From Astropecten irregularis (lineage: Eukaryota; Echinodermata; Asteroidea; Paxillosida; Astropectinidae), in NCBI GenBank assembly GCA_963971285.1, contig OZ020259.1, positions 6,324,001-6,388,000 of the forward strand: a stretch of DNA of 64,000 nucleotides, in the 5' to 3' direction. Positions 55,311-64,000 of the stretch are shown one piece after another. The position numbers and the translations under genes were made by a program. Each line of letters opens with the position of its first letter. Position 1 is the first letter of the stretch. The notes below the pieces were generated by a model. The model was not told where the DNA came from. It worked only from the letters and a program-made list of their open reading frames with translations, and did not search any database.

Positions 55311-55867
55311 TCAAGGATTCTGCTATTTTCGTGAGCTTGGGCAGATTCGGTTACAGGTTTAGTTCTCGGGTCACTTTCAGCCAGGGGTCACCCCTTCGTT
55401 CTATCTTTAACAAACCTGCAGCATCATTCAGCTGTACTACTAGAATTGTCCAACTAGTCTTTATTCATTTGCCTTAATTCCACAACAATGGGCCAGAGAG
55501 TATAGGATTTCTTTGAAGAAAAGAAAAGAAGAAGTTTAAGCTGTTGGACTTGAAGGCAGTTCTTGGTAAACCTAAACTCTCGGTCTGCGGATTTGATTGT
55601 TCCTCTGGTTTCACTATACAAGTTTTATGAAGGAGATTGGGACGGGTAGAAGATGTAGTGAGGTCCTGTTGTTGACATTTTCTTGTCTTTCTTCCTTGCT
55701 TAGTTTCTTTCAATTTACTCATTGAATATTTGAGGAGCAGTGCATGCATCCATTTCGATCAAGTAAGTGTACATGTGAGCCCTAAAAAAAATCTGCAAAA
55801 AAAAAAAAAATCTCAGCAATTACTACATAAAATGTGTGTATACAAGTCCAAAATTATTTCCTTTTTC
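55311..55867. other. Stretch without recognisable gene
   Basis: No repeat or exon was recognised. Confidence 0.3.
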
Positions 55868-55930
55868 GAGAAAGATCCTGCTAGGATCGAAACACCAGGC
55901 CCTCCTACATGTAACTCCAAGCATTTTCCC
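55868..55930 (-). repeat. G element core fragment
   Basis: GAGAAAGATCCTGCTAGGAT, CGAAACACCAGGCCCTCC and AACTCCAAGCATTTT show the G core in reverse. The TTTGCAGCAG end is absent. Confidence 0.7.
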
Positions 55931-56067
55931 AACACATTAAACATATATTTACATGTACATTTTTTTTCAATATTTCTTGAACTTTGAAAAAAATCATTCA
56001 CTGCCTCTCCAGGCCATGCTGAGTGTGGGACAATTGCAACTTGCATATTTTCACCCTGACCCTCCTG

Positions 56068-56280
56068 CATACCACAATCTACCACAGGGTTTTTACTGCT
56101 GTACAATGCAAGTGTGGTATATCCTGAATACACCACAGTGTGGTTTGTGTGGTAATGTGCACATGGTTAATGATCCGATTACGTTGTAGCCCGCGCTTTG
56201 TAACTTTAAGAAAAGGCGCATAATAAATGTAAATATTTATTTTTTATTTATTCCCCCTGTGGAGACTGTGGTAATGTGCA
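56068..56280. repeat. X-family repeat carrying a retro-tail insertion
   Basis: ATACCACAATCTACCACAGG, TGTGGTATATCCTGAATAC and CCCCCTGTGGAGACTGTGG match 15058-15265. Positions 56178-56255 (GCGCTTTGTAACTTTAAG ... GGCGCATAATAAATG plus an ATTTATT run) are absent from the other copy. They look like the 3' tail of a LINE or SINE. Confidence 0.65.
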
Positions 56281-56294
56281 GTACAGGCATACAA

Positions 56295-56432
56295 CTTGGA
56301 CTTTACGAAAAAAAGAGGAAATTCCAATCTTGACCATACTTTGTACAGTGTTTTTTTACTTTAATTCAATGACATGGGAGTGAAGTGAAAAAAGAGGAAA
56401 TCAGCTGATCCGAGGAAAAGTTGCATGCTTAA
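56295..56432. repeat. Dispersed repeat AB, copy 2
   Basis: ACTTGGACTTTACG ... GAGGAAATCAGCTGATCCG ... AAAAGTTGCATGC, as at 5028-5192. Confidence 0.65.
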
Positions 56433-57045
56433 ACAGCTCTTATCATGTGTGGTACGCGTTTACACTGTAGGGTTAATTTGACTTCAGCAGGTTGCAACGG
56501 GTACATACAGTACATTTATTATAATGCAAGTGTAGGCACTACATGTAATTGACATTCGCATTAGAAACATCAAGCAGGACAAAGTTTCTCCGAGCCCGAC
56601 TGCTGAGATCCAAATTATCTCCGTAGAGTTCAGCCATTAAATTCGCTAGCTTTGATTGATCTAATCCAATCAGCAGGAGAAAAAAAAAATATGCGACTCG
56701 GAGAGAGAGGGAGTGTAGGCCCTATGCCAGGTTGCCTGTCACTGTCCCGGATATTGAATTGAAGCCACCTGCACCGATCAAGGGGACAGACTATCACAAA
56801 CATGATTAAATTTAGACAGGCCATCTGCTCCGGACCATAACAAATGTTTGTTGATGATTATTTATGCTACCACTTCCTAACCAACCCCAACCATCCTGAA
56901 TGTATGTGCTTGTACAACCATCCAGCCATGCAGCAGCCATTAAGTAATTGGCATCAGCACTTAAACTTAATCAAGACCGAATCAAGACTTGGAAGTAAAA
57001 TGTTTACGGAACCTACACCTCCAAAAACATGAACATAGCGGAACA
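56433..57045. other. Repeat-poor stretch
   Basis: Positions 56570-56820 have complex sequence with TTTGATTGATCTAATCC-type words. Nothing coding was recognised. Confidence 0.25.
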
Positions 57046-57253
57046 TTGGAGACTTTTGAGATGTTGGCAGCTGCAGACTGAATTCTCTTTTTGTTATCTC
57101 TGAACATACGCGTGCACGCGCAATTGTGAGCATGCGCAATTGTGAGCATGCGCGGGTTGTTGTGCCGCACAACAACCCGCGCATGCTCACAATTGCGCAT
57201 TCAGTACGAGCGCTTGCGCTATCAACTTGAAGACCCAGCTCCAAAGTCTCCCA
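57046..57253. mobile_element. P-family foldback element with perfect palindrome
   Basis: TTGGAGACTTTTGAG at the left and CTCCAAAGTCTCCCA at the right are inverted. At the centre, 57134-57165 and 57167-57198 are perfect 32-nt inverse copies (GCGCAATTGTGAGCATGCGC...) with one base between them. Confidence 0.88.
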
Positions 57254-58056
57254 TTTGTATCCTTGTGGAGATGTGGCTTTGTTCTCGTGTACTGAATGAA
57301 CACTTAGGGCCAACGATTTTCCGTTTCAGAAAAGAGCAAATTCTGTTTTGAAAAATTGTGAATTCCGCTTCAGGCTGAAACAATTTCACATACGGGATGT
57401 AATGTACATCATGTGCATCATGTATTTAAACAGAAGAGGTAACTAAGACGAAATGCTGGTCTGAGCTGAACCAAGAACGCCAGACACGACACAAAATTGC
57501 TTCTGATTCCCAAGACAGCATGCCAATGTTGTACTTTTTTTCCCACGATGAATTGAAGACACTGAAATTATTCGTTCTCAAAAAACAAATTCCAAATTTA
57601 ACTAACTGAACCATTTTACAGGTACTGTACAATAGGGCAAAACCATCATCTCAAGGCTTGTACTTGTAGAGATCACGCCGACGGTTATTGTAAAATATTT
57701 AAAGGAAGTTGACAGTGAGCATGGTGAGAGCCGAGTTGGGTCATGAACTTCAGTAAAGATTGATGAAACCTTGGATCGGGCACTGACTGATGGCACTGTA
57801 TTATATCTAAGTCACCCACTTCCTACATAATAAGCTTCCCAAAGTATGTGGCATTTTGTACTTGACCTGGCTCTCAATTTACAAGGTATTTCCTCCACAA
57901 CCGCACCCTACAATCCTCTACTTTGTGCAGTATTGTTTCAAATTCTTTGTACCAGTATAATCTATATCAAAAAAGATAGAAATTTAACACTGTCACAAAT
58001 GTATTAATAAGGATGACTAACGTACTGTATTAAGGTTTAAGCACATTGTTAACAAG
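57254..58056. other. Stretch with a coding-like relic
   Basis: Around 57600-57800 the minus strand is open for 64 codons and the plus strand has frames broken by single stops. This may be a decayed coding segment, but I recognise no family. Confidence 0.2.
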
Positions 58057-58314
58057 CAGGGCTTGAAATATCCACTAGACCGTGGACCGAGTCTAGTGAT
58101 TTCAGTGTTGTTCTAGTAAAGTGTGTACCGCACTAGTCCAGCTGTTTAGTGATTTTCTTTCCTTGCACAAATAAAATGGTTGATGATTTTTGACACAATA
58201 TTGCGTACAATTTTGGTTTTCCTATACATTATTGTCACAGGTCTAGTGAAAAAAGTTCTGGTCTAGAAAAATGCTTATTTCTAGACCTGCTGTCCAGTGC
58301 TTTTTTTAACCCTG
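58057..58314. mobile_element. S-family element with 5-bp flanking duplication
   Basis: A 258-bp element starts CAGGGCTTGAAATATCCAC and ends TTTTTTTAACCCTG. ACAAG flanks both sides (58052-58056, 58315-58319). The interior repeats TCTAGTGA and TAGACC words. The superfamily is unclear: hAT-like ends but a 5-bp rather than 8-bp duplication. Confidence 0.75.
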
Positions 58315-58319
58315 ACAAG

Positions 58320-59195
58320 TTGTTCACTGAATCACTGTTCACTATCCTGAACTCAGAACTATGTGTACAGCACAGGTGTGGAGCTAATTTACGGAAAAAG
58401 TTTGTTGGAGAAGAATTCTTGACAAAAACAGGTGTGGAAGCAAAGCTGAAACTATTTTGTGGAGTTAAAATTAGGCCAACAGTCCGCCAACCTTTTAATT
58501 TTTATTTCACTTTGGAAACTTAATATCGACATACTGTACACATTGTATATATTTTTAAATAATGTGCACATTTTGTTTTCTTTTATCTTAAAAACCCCCA
58601 AATTTCAGCCTTTCTAAAGAAGAATAATAAATTTTGTATGGATACATAAATTCATATACATGTATATTCAAAGGGAAAATGTTCCGAATTCCTTTTTTAT
58701 GAAAAACTTTTCTACCACATGTGTTCATTACTGTGTTGGTATTCATTCTGTCACATCTACCAAATTACAGTCTACACTACACACAAATTCACTCAGGAAA
58801 AAAAAAATGGCTGAACATTACACGAAAAGAGAAGGTTGTTTATTACCTTTCATCTCACGTCTTCTACATTATTATTCCTAGACTGACTGAGTTTTGAATC
58901 ATTCATAAGCCAAGCTGCAAGCCACACACACACACCCCGGCCCCACACATGGAGAGGCAGCAGCCGACTATCAACAGGAAATTTGCTAATGGCCTTCATG
59001 TCATGTTTGCCATCAGCCACGGCCAGCCGCAACTCACATGAAGATGAGAACATGAAGCCTTGACCCCCCTCCCCTCCTCAATCCCCCCTTCCCTCTATCA
59101 GGAATATAGCGTGCATACTGTATACATCCTCTACATAGGGGTCTCCTTTCCTGCTCCAAGAATGAACTAACACCTTTTACCCCCCACTTACTGTT
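58320..59195. other. Stretch without recognisable gene
   Basis: A 67-codon plus frame at 58320-58523 is unrecognised and is not called. Positions 58880-59090 are complex and repeat-free. Confidence 0.25.
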
Positions 59196-59604
59196 CAGGC
59201 CTCGAATTTCGTAAAAAAAAGCATTTTACTAGACGTGGGGCCGATTTCACTAACGCTCTGCGATCATCGCTAAGCCCAAATCCATCGCTAAACGGAAAAC
59301 TGATCGCTACTTTGTGTAGGAATTTTTCCGTTTAGTGATGGATTTGGGCTTCGCGATGATCGCAAAACGTTCGTGAAATCTGCCCCTGAACTTTTTTCAC
59401 TAGACCTGTGGCATTGCATAAGAAAACCGTAATTGTATGCAATATTGTGTCAAAAATCATCAATTTGGGCACCATTTAAATTGTGCAAGGAAAACAAAAT
59501 CACTATTTGACAGCCGGACTAGCGCAGTACACACTTTACTAGACTGACACTGAAAATGAAATCACTTGACTCGGTCCAAGGTCTAGTGGATATTTCGAGC
59601 CCTG
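59196..59604. mobile_element. S-family element, reversed, split by an M element
   Basis: Starts CAGGCCTCGAATTTCG and ends GGATATTTCGAGCCCTG, flanked by CTGTT/CTGTA (4 of 5 bases). It shares CAATATTGTGTCAAAAATCA and GCAAGGAAAACAAAATCACT in inverse with 58057-58314. Confidence 0.8.
59237..59386. mobile_element. M-family foldback MITE inside S
   Basis: Arms of about 60 nt with few mismatches: GGGGCCGATTTCACTAACGC, TGCGATCATCGCTAAGCCCA and CCATCGCTAAACGG, and their inverses. The S sequence resumes on both sides. Confidence 0.85.
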
Positions 59605-60477
59605 CTGTACCGGTACACATGTGGCATTTTTTAATACGGCAATTCACACTAAAGTGTGGCACCATGAGTTCGCAACGCGTTGGCCACTTGGCTGATCACA
59701 TCACATCGTTCTGTAACATGAAAATGCCGGATGGATGGATGCAAAAACCAGAAATCCAGCAGGTTCTCTAACTAATGTGCACAAAGTCAATTTGGTCCTA
59801 AGAATGAGAATCGTACATTTCTTTCACAAATGAATGAAATTCAATGTACACGTATACAGTAGGCCTACAAACATAGACAAACTACAAATCAGCGCGAGAA
59901 ATGACATTGTAAACAAAAACATGTATGGGGAGTTGCGTACATTTTCAAATATTTCTGCAATTGTGACCCCGTGTTTTCATCACATGCAGCGTGCCGGAAC
60001 GACCATGTCTACGTTCCGTTGCGCATGGTGTGCAATTAAGAAGATAAAAACACAGGGGCATCACAAAATTTACAATCTTGGCGATTGTTAAGTTCGGGAC
60101 GAAGGGACCCTCCTGTGGTTTTATCAAATGGCACAAATGTACAGCGGAACGTATTCTCGGTCGTACTGACAAAAACATGACAAGACTCAAGAGGGTCCCG
60201 AACTTTCCAATCTCCACATGATTTCCTCACAAAACGTGACTGTAATAAAGTGTAATATTTATGTAGGGCCTACTGGGCCTATATTTTAATTAAAAATCAA
60301 ATTAGAATCTAAACAAAAAATCGTTTAAGAGTGACAAATTACAAGCCAATACACATGTTGTTCCAGTAACTAACGTTAGTAAATATGACCCAGAACAGTC
60401 ATGTACTGTACTGTACCAAAGCAGGTGTACCGTGTACACGTATGTAATGTATACACACAGTACACAGTGAAGGCGAA
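59605..60477. other. Stretch without gene; one small inverted repeat
   Basis: AAGTTCGGGACGAAGGGACC near 60090 and its approximate inverse GGGTCCCGAACTT near 60198 could be ends of a 120-bp element. No exon was recognised. Confidence 0.35.
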
Positions 60478-60620
60478 TGCTGGTCAACTCGTACACGCGC
60501 CAACTCGTACACACCAACTCGTACACGCACCAACTCGTACACACGCCAACTCGTACACAAGAGGCTGGTCAACTCGTACATTGTATGTGCTGACTCGTCA
60601 ACCGGTCAACTCGTACACAA
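60478..60620 (+). repeat. 16-bp minisatellite, forward array
   Basis: Units of GCCAACTCGTACACAC and variants, about seven, starting GGTCAACTCGTACACGC. The same unit occurs in the opposite orientation at 61479-61642. Confidence 0.9.
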
Positions 60621-60755
60621 AAAGCTGTATCAAATATTTTTTTACATTCTATCTATTGGATCATTGTTCGTACAATGTATTTCCCTGATTTATTATTGGA
60701 TGTGTGTTCTACAATAGTACCGGTACTAGACCCCTATAAATTCTTTACTTTTTAA

Positions 60756-60830
60756 AATCCTTGGAGTAATTAGGAGGCCGGAGGGCCTGACGCGTCTTTT
60801 CGACCCCAGCAGGATATTTCTCAAAGGCTA
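60756..60830 (+). repeat. G element fragment between the minisatellites
   Basis: CCTTGGAGTAATTAGGAGG, GGGCCTGACGCGTCTTTTCG and CAGCAGGATATTTCTCAAAG match the G core. Confidence 0.7.
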
Positions 60831-61478
60831 ATATTTACTATTTAAACTGAATTGTCTTCCTATTTTGGTTTGGTGTTTCGTGTATATATTCTGGTTTATT
60901 ATTGATGTGGCTTCGTATAATCCTTGTATTTCTTCAAAGTTAATTACATGTTGACGTTTGAAATGGAAGACTTTAATTGGGGCGGGCGGCAATTCTTCTA
61001 ACATCTCCTGTCTATTATTATCTCAACTCCGAAACTCCCGCTCACACACACAAACATGATTCCATGCGTGACAATGAGTCCCCCCATGTTCAAATTGCTT
61101 GCTTCAAAGTTCAAGTCTTTGATTGGCAACTCTTCCAAGATCCCGATCCGGTTTACATTGTAGCATCATTTCTAAATTTATGCCATAATAAAATTTGTTT
61201 ATAATTTAATTATCACTCGTCAATGAAACGAATTGTGTTTAGAATATGGTAAGAAAATGACGGAAGATCTTTATAATTAAATGGTTCCCACTCTGACTAT
61301 AACTTTGAGCAGCATTTACTATTTTTTGTAACTATTTCGAGACTGAATTTAATCCCTATCTATACCGATTTTCAAAAAGTTCTTATTCCCACAAAACGTA
61401 TTCCACAATAGGACAAAAACAGTCCGACTTTACTCTGCATATATTTTGCGTAATATAGTTGCCAGTTGGCCTGTGTAC
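60831..61478. other. Repeat-poor segment between inverted minisatellites
   Basis: Complex AT-rich sequence with TTTAATTGGGGCGGGCGG and GTCTTTGATTGGC words. No exon was recognised. Confidence 0.3.
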
Positions 61479-61642
61479 GAGTTGACCAAGCTGTGTACGA
61501 GTTGGCGTGTGTACGAGTTGGCGTGTGTACGAGTTGACATGTGTACGAGTTGGCATGTGTACGAGTTGGCGTGTGTACGAGTTGACCAATTTGTGTACGA
61601 GTTGGCGTGTGTACGAGTTGGCATGTGTACGAGTTGACCTGC
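61479..61642 (-). repeat. 16-bp minisatellite, reverse array
   Basis: About ten units of GTGTACGAGTTGGCGT or variants, ending GTGTACGAGTTGACCTGC. It is the inverse of the array at 60478-60620, so the pair frames an 860-bp segment. Open frames through it (VYELACVRV-type) only translate the repeat. Confidence 0.9.
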
Positions 61643-61704
61643 TTCGGTGAAGGCAATGTCTACTGCAGTAACTTCAACCATTCAGTTAAGTCTTATTTTC
61701 CTAC

Positions 61705-61770
61705 CTTTACGAAGTGTCCTCCGACCACTAATAACGCTAAAAGCATCCATATCTGTACAATAAGCCTCAT
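61705..61770 (-). CDS. Candidate first coding exon: signal peptide
   Basis: On the minus strand GAAATCACCATGAGG (A at -3, a good start context) opens a 22-codon frame beginning MRLIVQIWMLLALLVV and followed by GG. This has a short basic n-region, a hydrophobic core and a small-residue c-region, as in a signal peptide. It ends AAAG|GTAGGAAAATAAG, a usable donor, and the frame would stop three codons into the intron. The exon ends in phase 0 and matches the phase-0 start of 14735-14882, the best exon in the window, also on the minus strand. Together they would encode the N-terminus of a secreted or type I membrane protein. The 47-kb intron is an inference, other exons may lie between, and the exon could be chance. 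Confidence 0.42.
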
Positions 61771-62000
61771 GGTGATTTCGGCCAACCGGCCCGGTTGTTT
61801 CTTCTTGACAGTTGGTCACAAAAAGAGTCCAAAAATGTAAGATTCCTGACCGCTAAAGTTTCCACAGTTGTCGTCGAGTTTATGTCAATTGCTAAATGTA
61901 GCGCCGGAACTACATCATCCTATATGCATGGCGGAGTAATATCGGTTGATAGCTGCAGCACATACTTGTTGTTTTACATGTATCGCCGAAATAAAGACCC
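61771..62000 (-). promoter_or_regulatory. Putative 5' UTR and promoter-proximal region
   Basis: This lies directly upstream of the candidate start codon on the minus strand. It has CCGGGCCGGTTGGCCG close to the start, GTAGTTCCGGCGCTAC further up, and more CpG than the surroundings. No TATA box at a clear distance was found. Assigned by position only. Confidence 0.25.
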
Positions 62001-62805
62001 ATTAAAAACCCATTTGGTAATTTTGAAACAAAGCATATCCCTATATTACTTTAAATATGACTTAGGAAGGCTTTTTCAAATTAAAAACCAAATTTGGTGA
62101 ACTACTTTTTGTTTCATCAAAATAACAATAACAATGATAGGTTTTTTTTTGCAGCGAATCAGACTGGTACCCTGCTTTCGCATAGCGTAGAATCTGTGAT
62201 TGTCTGTAGATTACCATGCACGACATGCTTTCTATCTTGCTCAACCAATGGCATATTTCTTGCATGACAAACTATTCTTGTATATATTCCTGGAAACATA
62301 AAGAACTTTTGACGTGTTTTGAGGAGAAAACCATTCACTCAAGGATGTGTGTGATAAACGTTTTGCTTTTGTTTTGTGAATGGGGATATCCGTTTTATTT
62401 CAAAATTCAAGATAATTTTCTGATCCCAGTGTTCAATTCAAGTAAATAAATAAATAAATTATTCACTTTAGACTACTTTAAATTCATTCATTATTATTAA
62501 AAAAATATTACTACAGTATTTAGATGTCCCCCCCGCAAAAAAAAATTCCGACATTATTATTAGCTAGCCTACTGGATAATTTAATAGACCTACATAGTAA
62601 TGTTGAGATTTAATGTACAAATTTTTCCACACGCACAAACTATTTTCCCTATGTAGGAACGGATCATGGATGTAGAAATAACCACATCAAGTTATTTGCA
62701 AGTTTCTGGAGAATTAGAAGTGCGTGGTGTTTCAGAGATCTCACAGAGACACTCTACATTCCGTTTTCTCAAAGCAAACCAAAATATCATGGTCACATTA
62801 TGAAG
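62001..62805. other. Stretch without recognisable gene
   Basis: AT-rich; an (AAAT)n run lies at 62442-62460. No exon was recognised. Confidence 0.3.
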
Positions 62806-62859
62806 GACGCCCTCTATCGGGTCAGAAAATACTTGAAAAATGCAACCTTGGGGGCGCTC
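62806..62859. promoter_or_regulatory. Two CTCF-like motifs
   Basis: GACGCCCTCTATCGGG (inverse CCCGATAGAGGGCGTC) and AACCTTGGGGGCGCTC each match about 12 of 15 positions of the vertebrate CTCF consensus NCASYAGRKGGCRSY. They lie 1 kb upstream of the candidate first exon. Binding is inferred. Confidence 0.3.
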
Positions 62860-63099
62860 TTTCGTTTCAACAGTTGTCAAAAACTACGGGTGTTTCTACA
62901 CTAATCTCCAAGGACTTCACGAAACCGGGCTTAGCCTTATTTTCGTAAAGGCTTACGCATTAACATTCCATTAACGTCTTCTGTTCACACGCAAGAAACA
63001 CATAGCTCATCAAAAGGTGACTATTTGTTAGAAAAAATAGAACTTCTTATTTCAGAAACAGTCCGTTTCAATTCAACGTGGTGTGATATAATTATTGGA

Positions 63100-63447
63100 A
63101 TGAACTTGATTCTGGCTTAAAAGAATGCCCTTCCGTAGTTTCATTTGCTAAAAATTGAAAGAATCTATATATCTATATCTATAATTTAAAATTGTACCGG
63201 GTCTCACTCTTAACACATATTGTCCTGTTTAAGTCCGTGTGTAGTTGATTAATTGTTTTTATCCTGTCTCAGGGAAAGGTACAAAAGCTGTGCTTCACCT
63301 TTTTCCTTTATATTGACATTGTTCAATATTTACACTTAATTACATACTGTCTGTAAGAATGTTTTGTTTATACATTATACACTGATTTTGTATGAATTGT
63401 TTTCAAAGATGTCAATATGAAAATAAATGTTGATTTGATTTGATTTT
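63100..63447 (+). repeat. LINE-like 3' end with TTTGA tail
   Basis: GATGTCAATATGAAAATAAA is followed by TGTTGATTTGATTTGATTTT. A 3'-UTR-like AT-rich segment ending in a short simple repeat is typical of CR1/Jockey/L2-type LINE tails. No reverse transcriptase frame precedes it. A genuine 3' UTR is the alternative. Confidence 0.45.
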
Positions 63448-63470
63448 TTTTTTCGAATTAGGCCATGTTG

Positions 63471-63510
63471 AACACTAGAGGGCAGTATAACTTCGAGGCG
63501 CCCTCTCACG
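63471..63510. promoter_or_regulatory. CTCF-like motif pair, one full consensus match
   Basis: ACACTAGAGGGCAGT matches all 15 positions of NCASYAGRKGGCRSY on the plus strand. A second, inverted motif (GAGGCGCCCTCTCACG) follows 20 nt later with about 12 of 15. Their divergent layout near the putative promoter suggests an insulator, unproven. Confidence 0.35.
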
Positions 63511-63560
63511 GTCTTGAAATGGGCAGAAGAATCCCGAACCGATGGCACGATATACCGTCT

Positions 63561-63759
63561 GCCATTACTGTAGTGTCCCCACCTGCCTTTTGTCCGGCAA
63601 CAAAAGAATTTATGCTCTGCCGCACTTTATATTGCAGGGTGTACCGGAACGTCCCATGATTAGGGCACCTATACACCCTATGGAGTATAGAGTGCGGCGG
63701 GGGCCAATCTTTTAGCTGCCGGACAAAATTCGGGCGTGCATGGACACTGCAGTAATGGC
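63561..63759. mobile_element. MITE with GCCATTACTG ends
   Basis: GCCATTACTGTAGTGTCC at the left and GGACACTGCAGTAATGGC at the right are inverted with one mismatch. A second pair, TTTTGTCCGGCA and TGCCGGACAAAA, lies inside, and the core has complementary GGTGTACCGG/TATACACC words. Confidence 0.83.
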
Positions 63760-64000
63760 TGGTGTTTCTTACCTCCATGGTTGCGCCGTCGGATCGGTGT
63801 TAATTCAGCAGGCAGTGTGCATTCTTATACATTATGTGAATAACAAAAATACAATATTATTATTATCTGATTAATGGCAATAATTCATACGAAAAGTTAT
63901 GAGCACAAACTAACTCGGCAGAAATTAAAAAAGGGCGTTGACTATGGAACTGCGCAAGGAGCCTTGCATGGCAAACTGTAATTAAACAAACGCATGTACG
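63760..64000. other. Window end, nothing recognised
   Basis: AT-rich with (ATT) words near 63850. No feature was identified. Confidence 0.3.

Noticed and set aside
60478-61642. CRISPR array
   Set aside because: The repeat is 16 bp with no unique spacers and the genome is animal.
60477-61656. VYELACVRV / NSYTRQLVH-type repeat proteins on both strands
   Set aside because: They are translations of the 16-bp minisatellite in different frames.
63394-63447. Gene 3' end with AATAAA
   Set aside because: AAAATAAA is followed by a TTTGA repeat tail, which fits a LINE 3' end better. No upstream exon was recognised.

Overview
This is a 64 kb piece of an animal nuclear genome with almost no intact genes. 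Three things point to a metazoan, most likely a marine invertebrate deuterostome (echinoderm or hemichordate type): spliced, exon-sized open frames; tRNA-derived SINEs; and a very high density of small terminal-inverted-repeat elements. The palindromic words TACATGTA and GTAGGCCTAC recur throughout. The species assignment is an inference from word usage and repeat style, not from a marker gene. No bacterial genes, operons, rRNA genes, functional tRNA genes or CRISPR arrays were seen.

The best gene evidence is on the minus strand. An exon at 14735-14882 is open in only one frame and has a strong acceptor and a good donor. It encodes an acidic peptide with two GSG sites typical of glycosaminoglycan attachment. 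A second candidate at 61705-61770 is a 22-codon start exon that reads as a signal peptide and ends in a donor. Both junctions are phase 0, so they could be spliced together as the start of a secreted or membrane proteoglycan-like gene with a first intron of about 47 kb. That would make most of the window intronic, which fits its content. Weaker exon candidates are at 4259-4427 (-), 34640-34712 (-), 37840-37983 (+) and a phase-compatible pair at 45276-45312/45438-45564 (+).

Most of the rest is transposon debris, and much of it is nested. Several layers can be checked from the sequence alone, because target-site duplications are exact or an empty site exists elsewhere in the window. Examples are a hAT-type element with an 8-bp duplication inside another hAT-type element (26865-28334); a four-layer nest at 11856-13176; a MITE inside a SINE (2330-2720); and a foldback element inside a MITE that has an intact relative at 46579-46813. 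Two element superfamilies look modular. One (ends AAAGGT...ACCTTT, about 360 bp) swaps half-elements at a central palindrome. The other (ends GGGGYCGATTTCAC) keeps its ends and changes its palindromic core.

Layout: 0-9.2 kb holds SINE, G/C/N/E elements and the dense AAAGGT cluster. 9.8-13.2 kb holds a candidate 1.9-kb DNA element and the four-layer nest. 14.2-14.9 kb holds a TTATGG satellite abutting the best exon. 15-25.9 kb holds MITEs and large palindromes. 26.4-28.3 kb holds the pogo-like cluster and the hAT nest. 28-46 kb has scattered elements and repeat-poor stretches that may be regulatory. 46-60 kb has clustered MITEs. 60.4-61.65 kb has paired inverted 16-bp minisatellites. 61.7-63.8 kb holds the candidate first exon, CTCF-like motifs, a LINE-like tail and a MITE.
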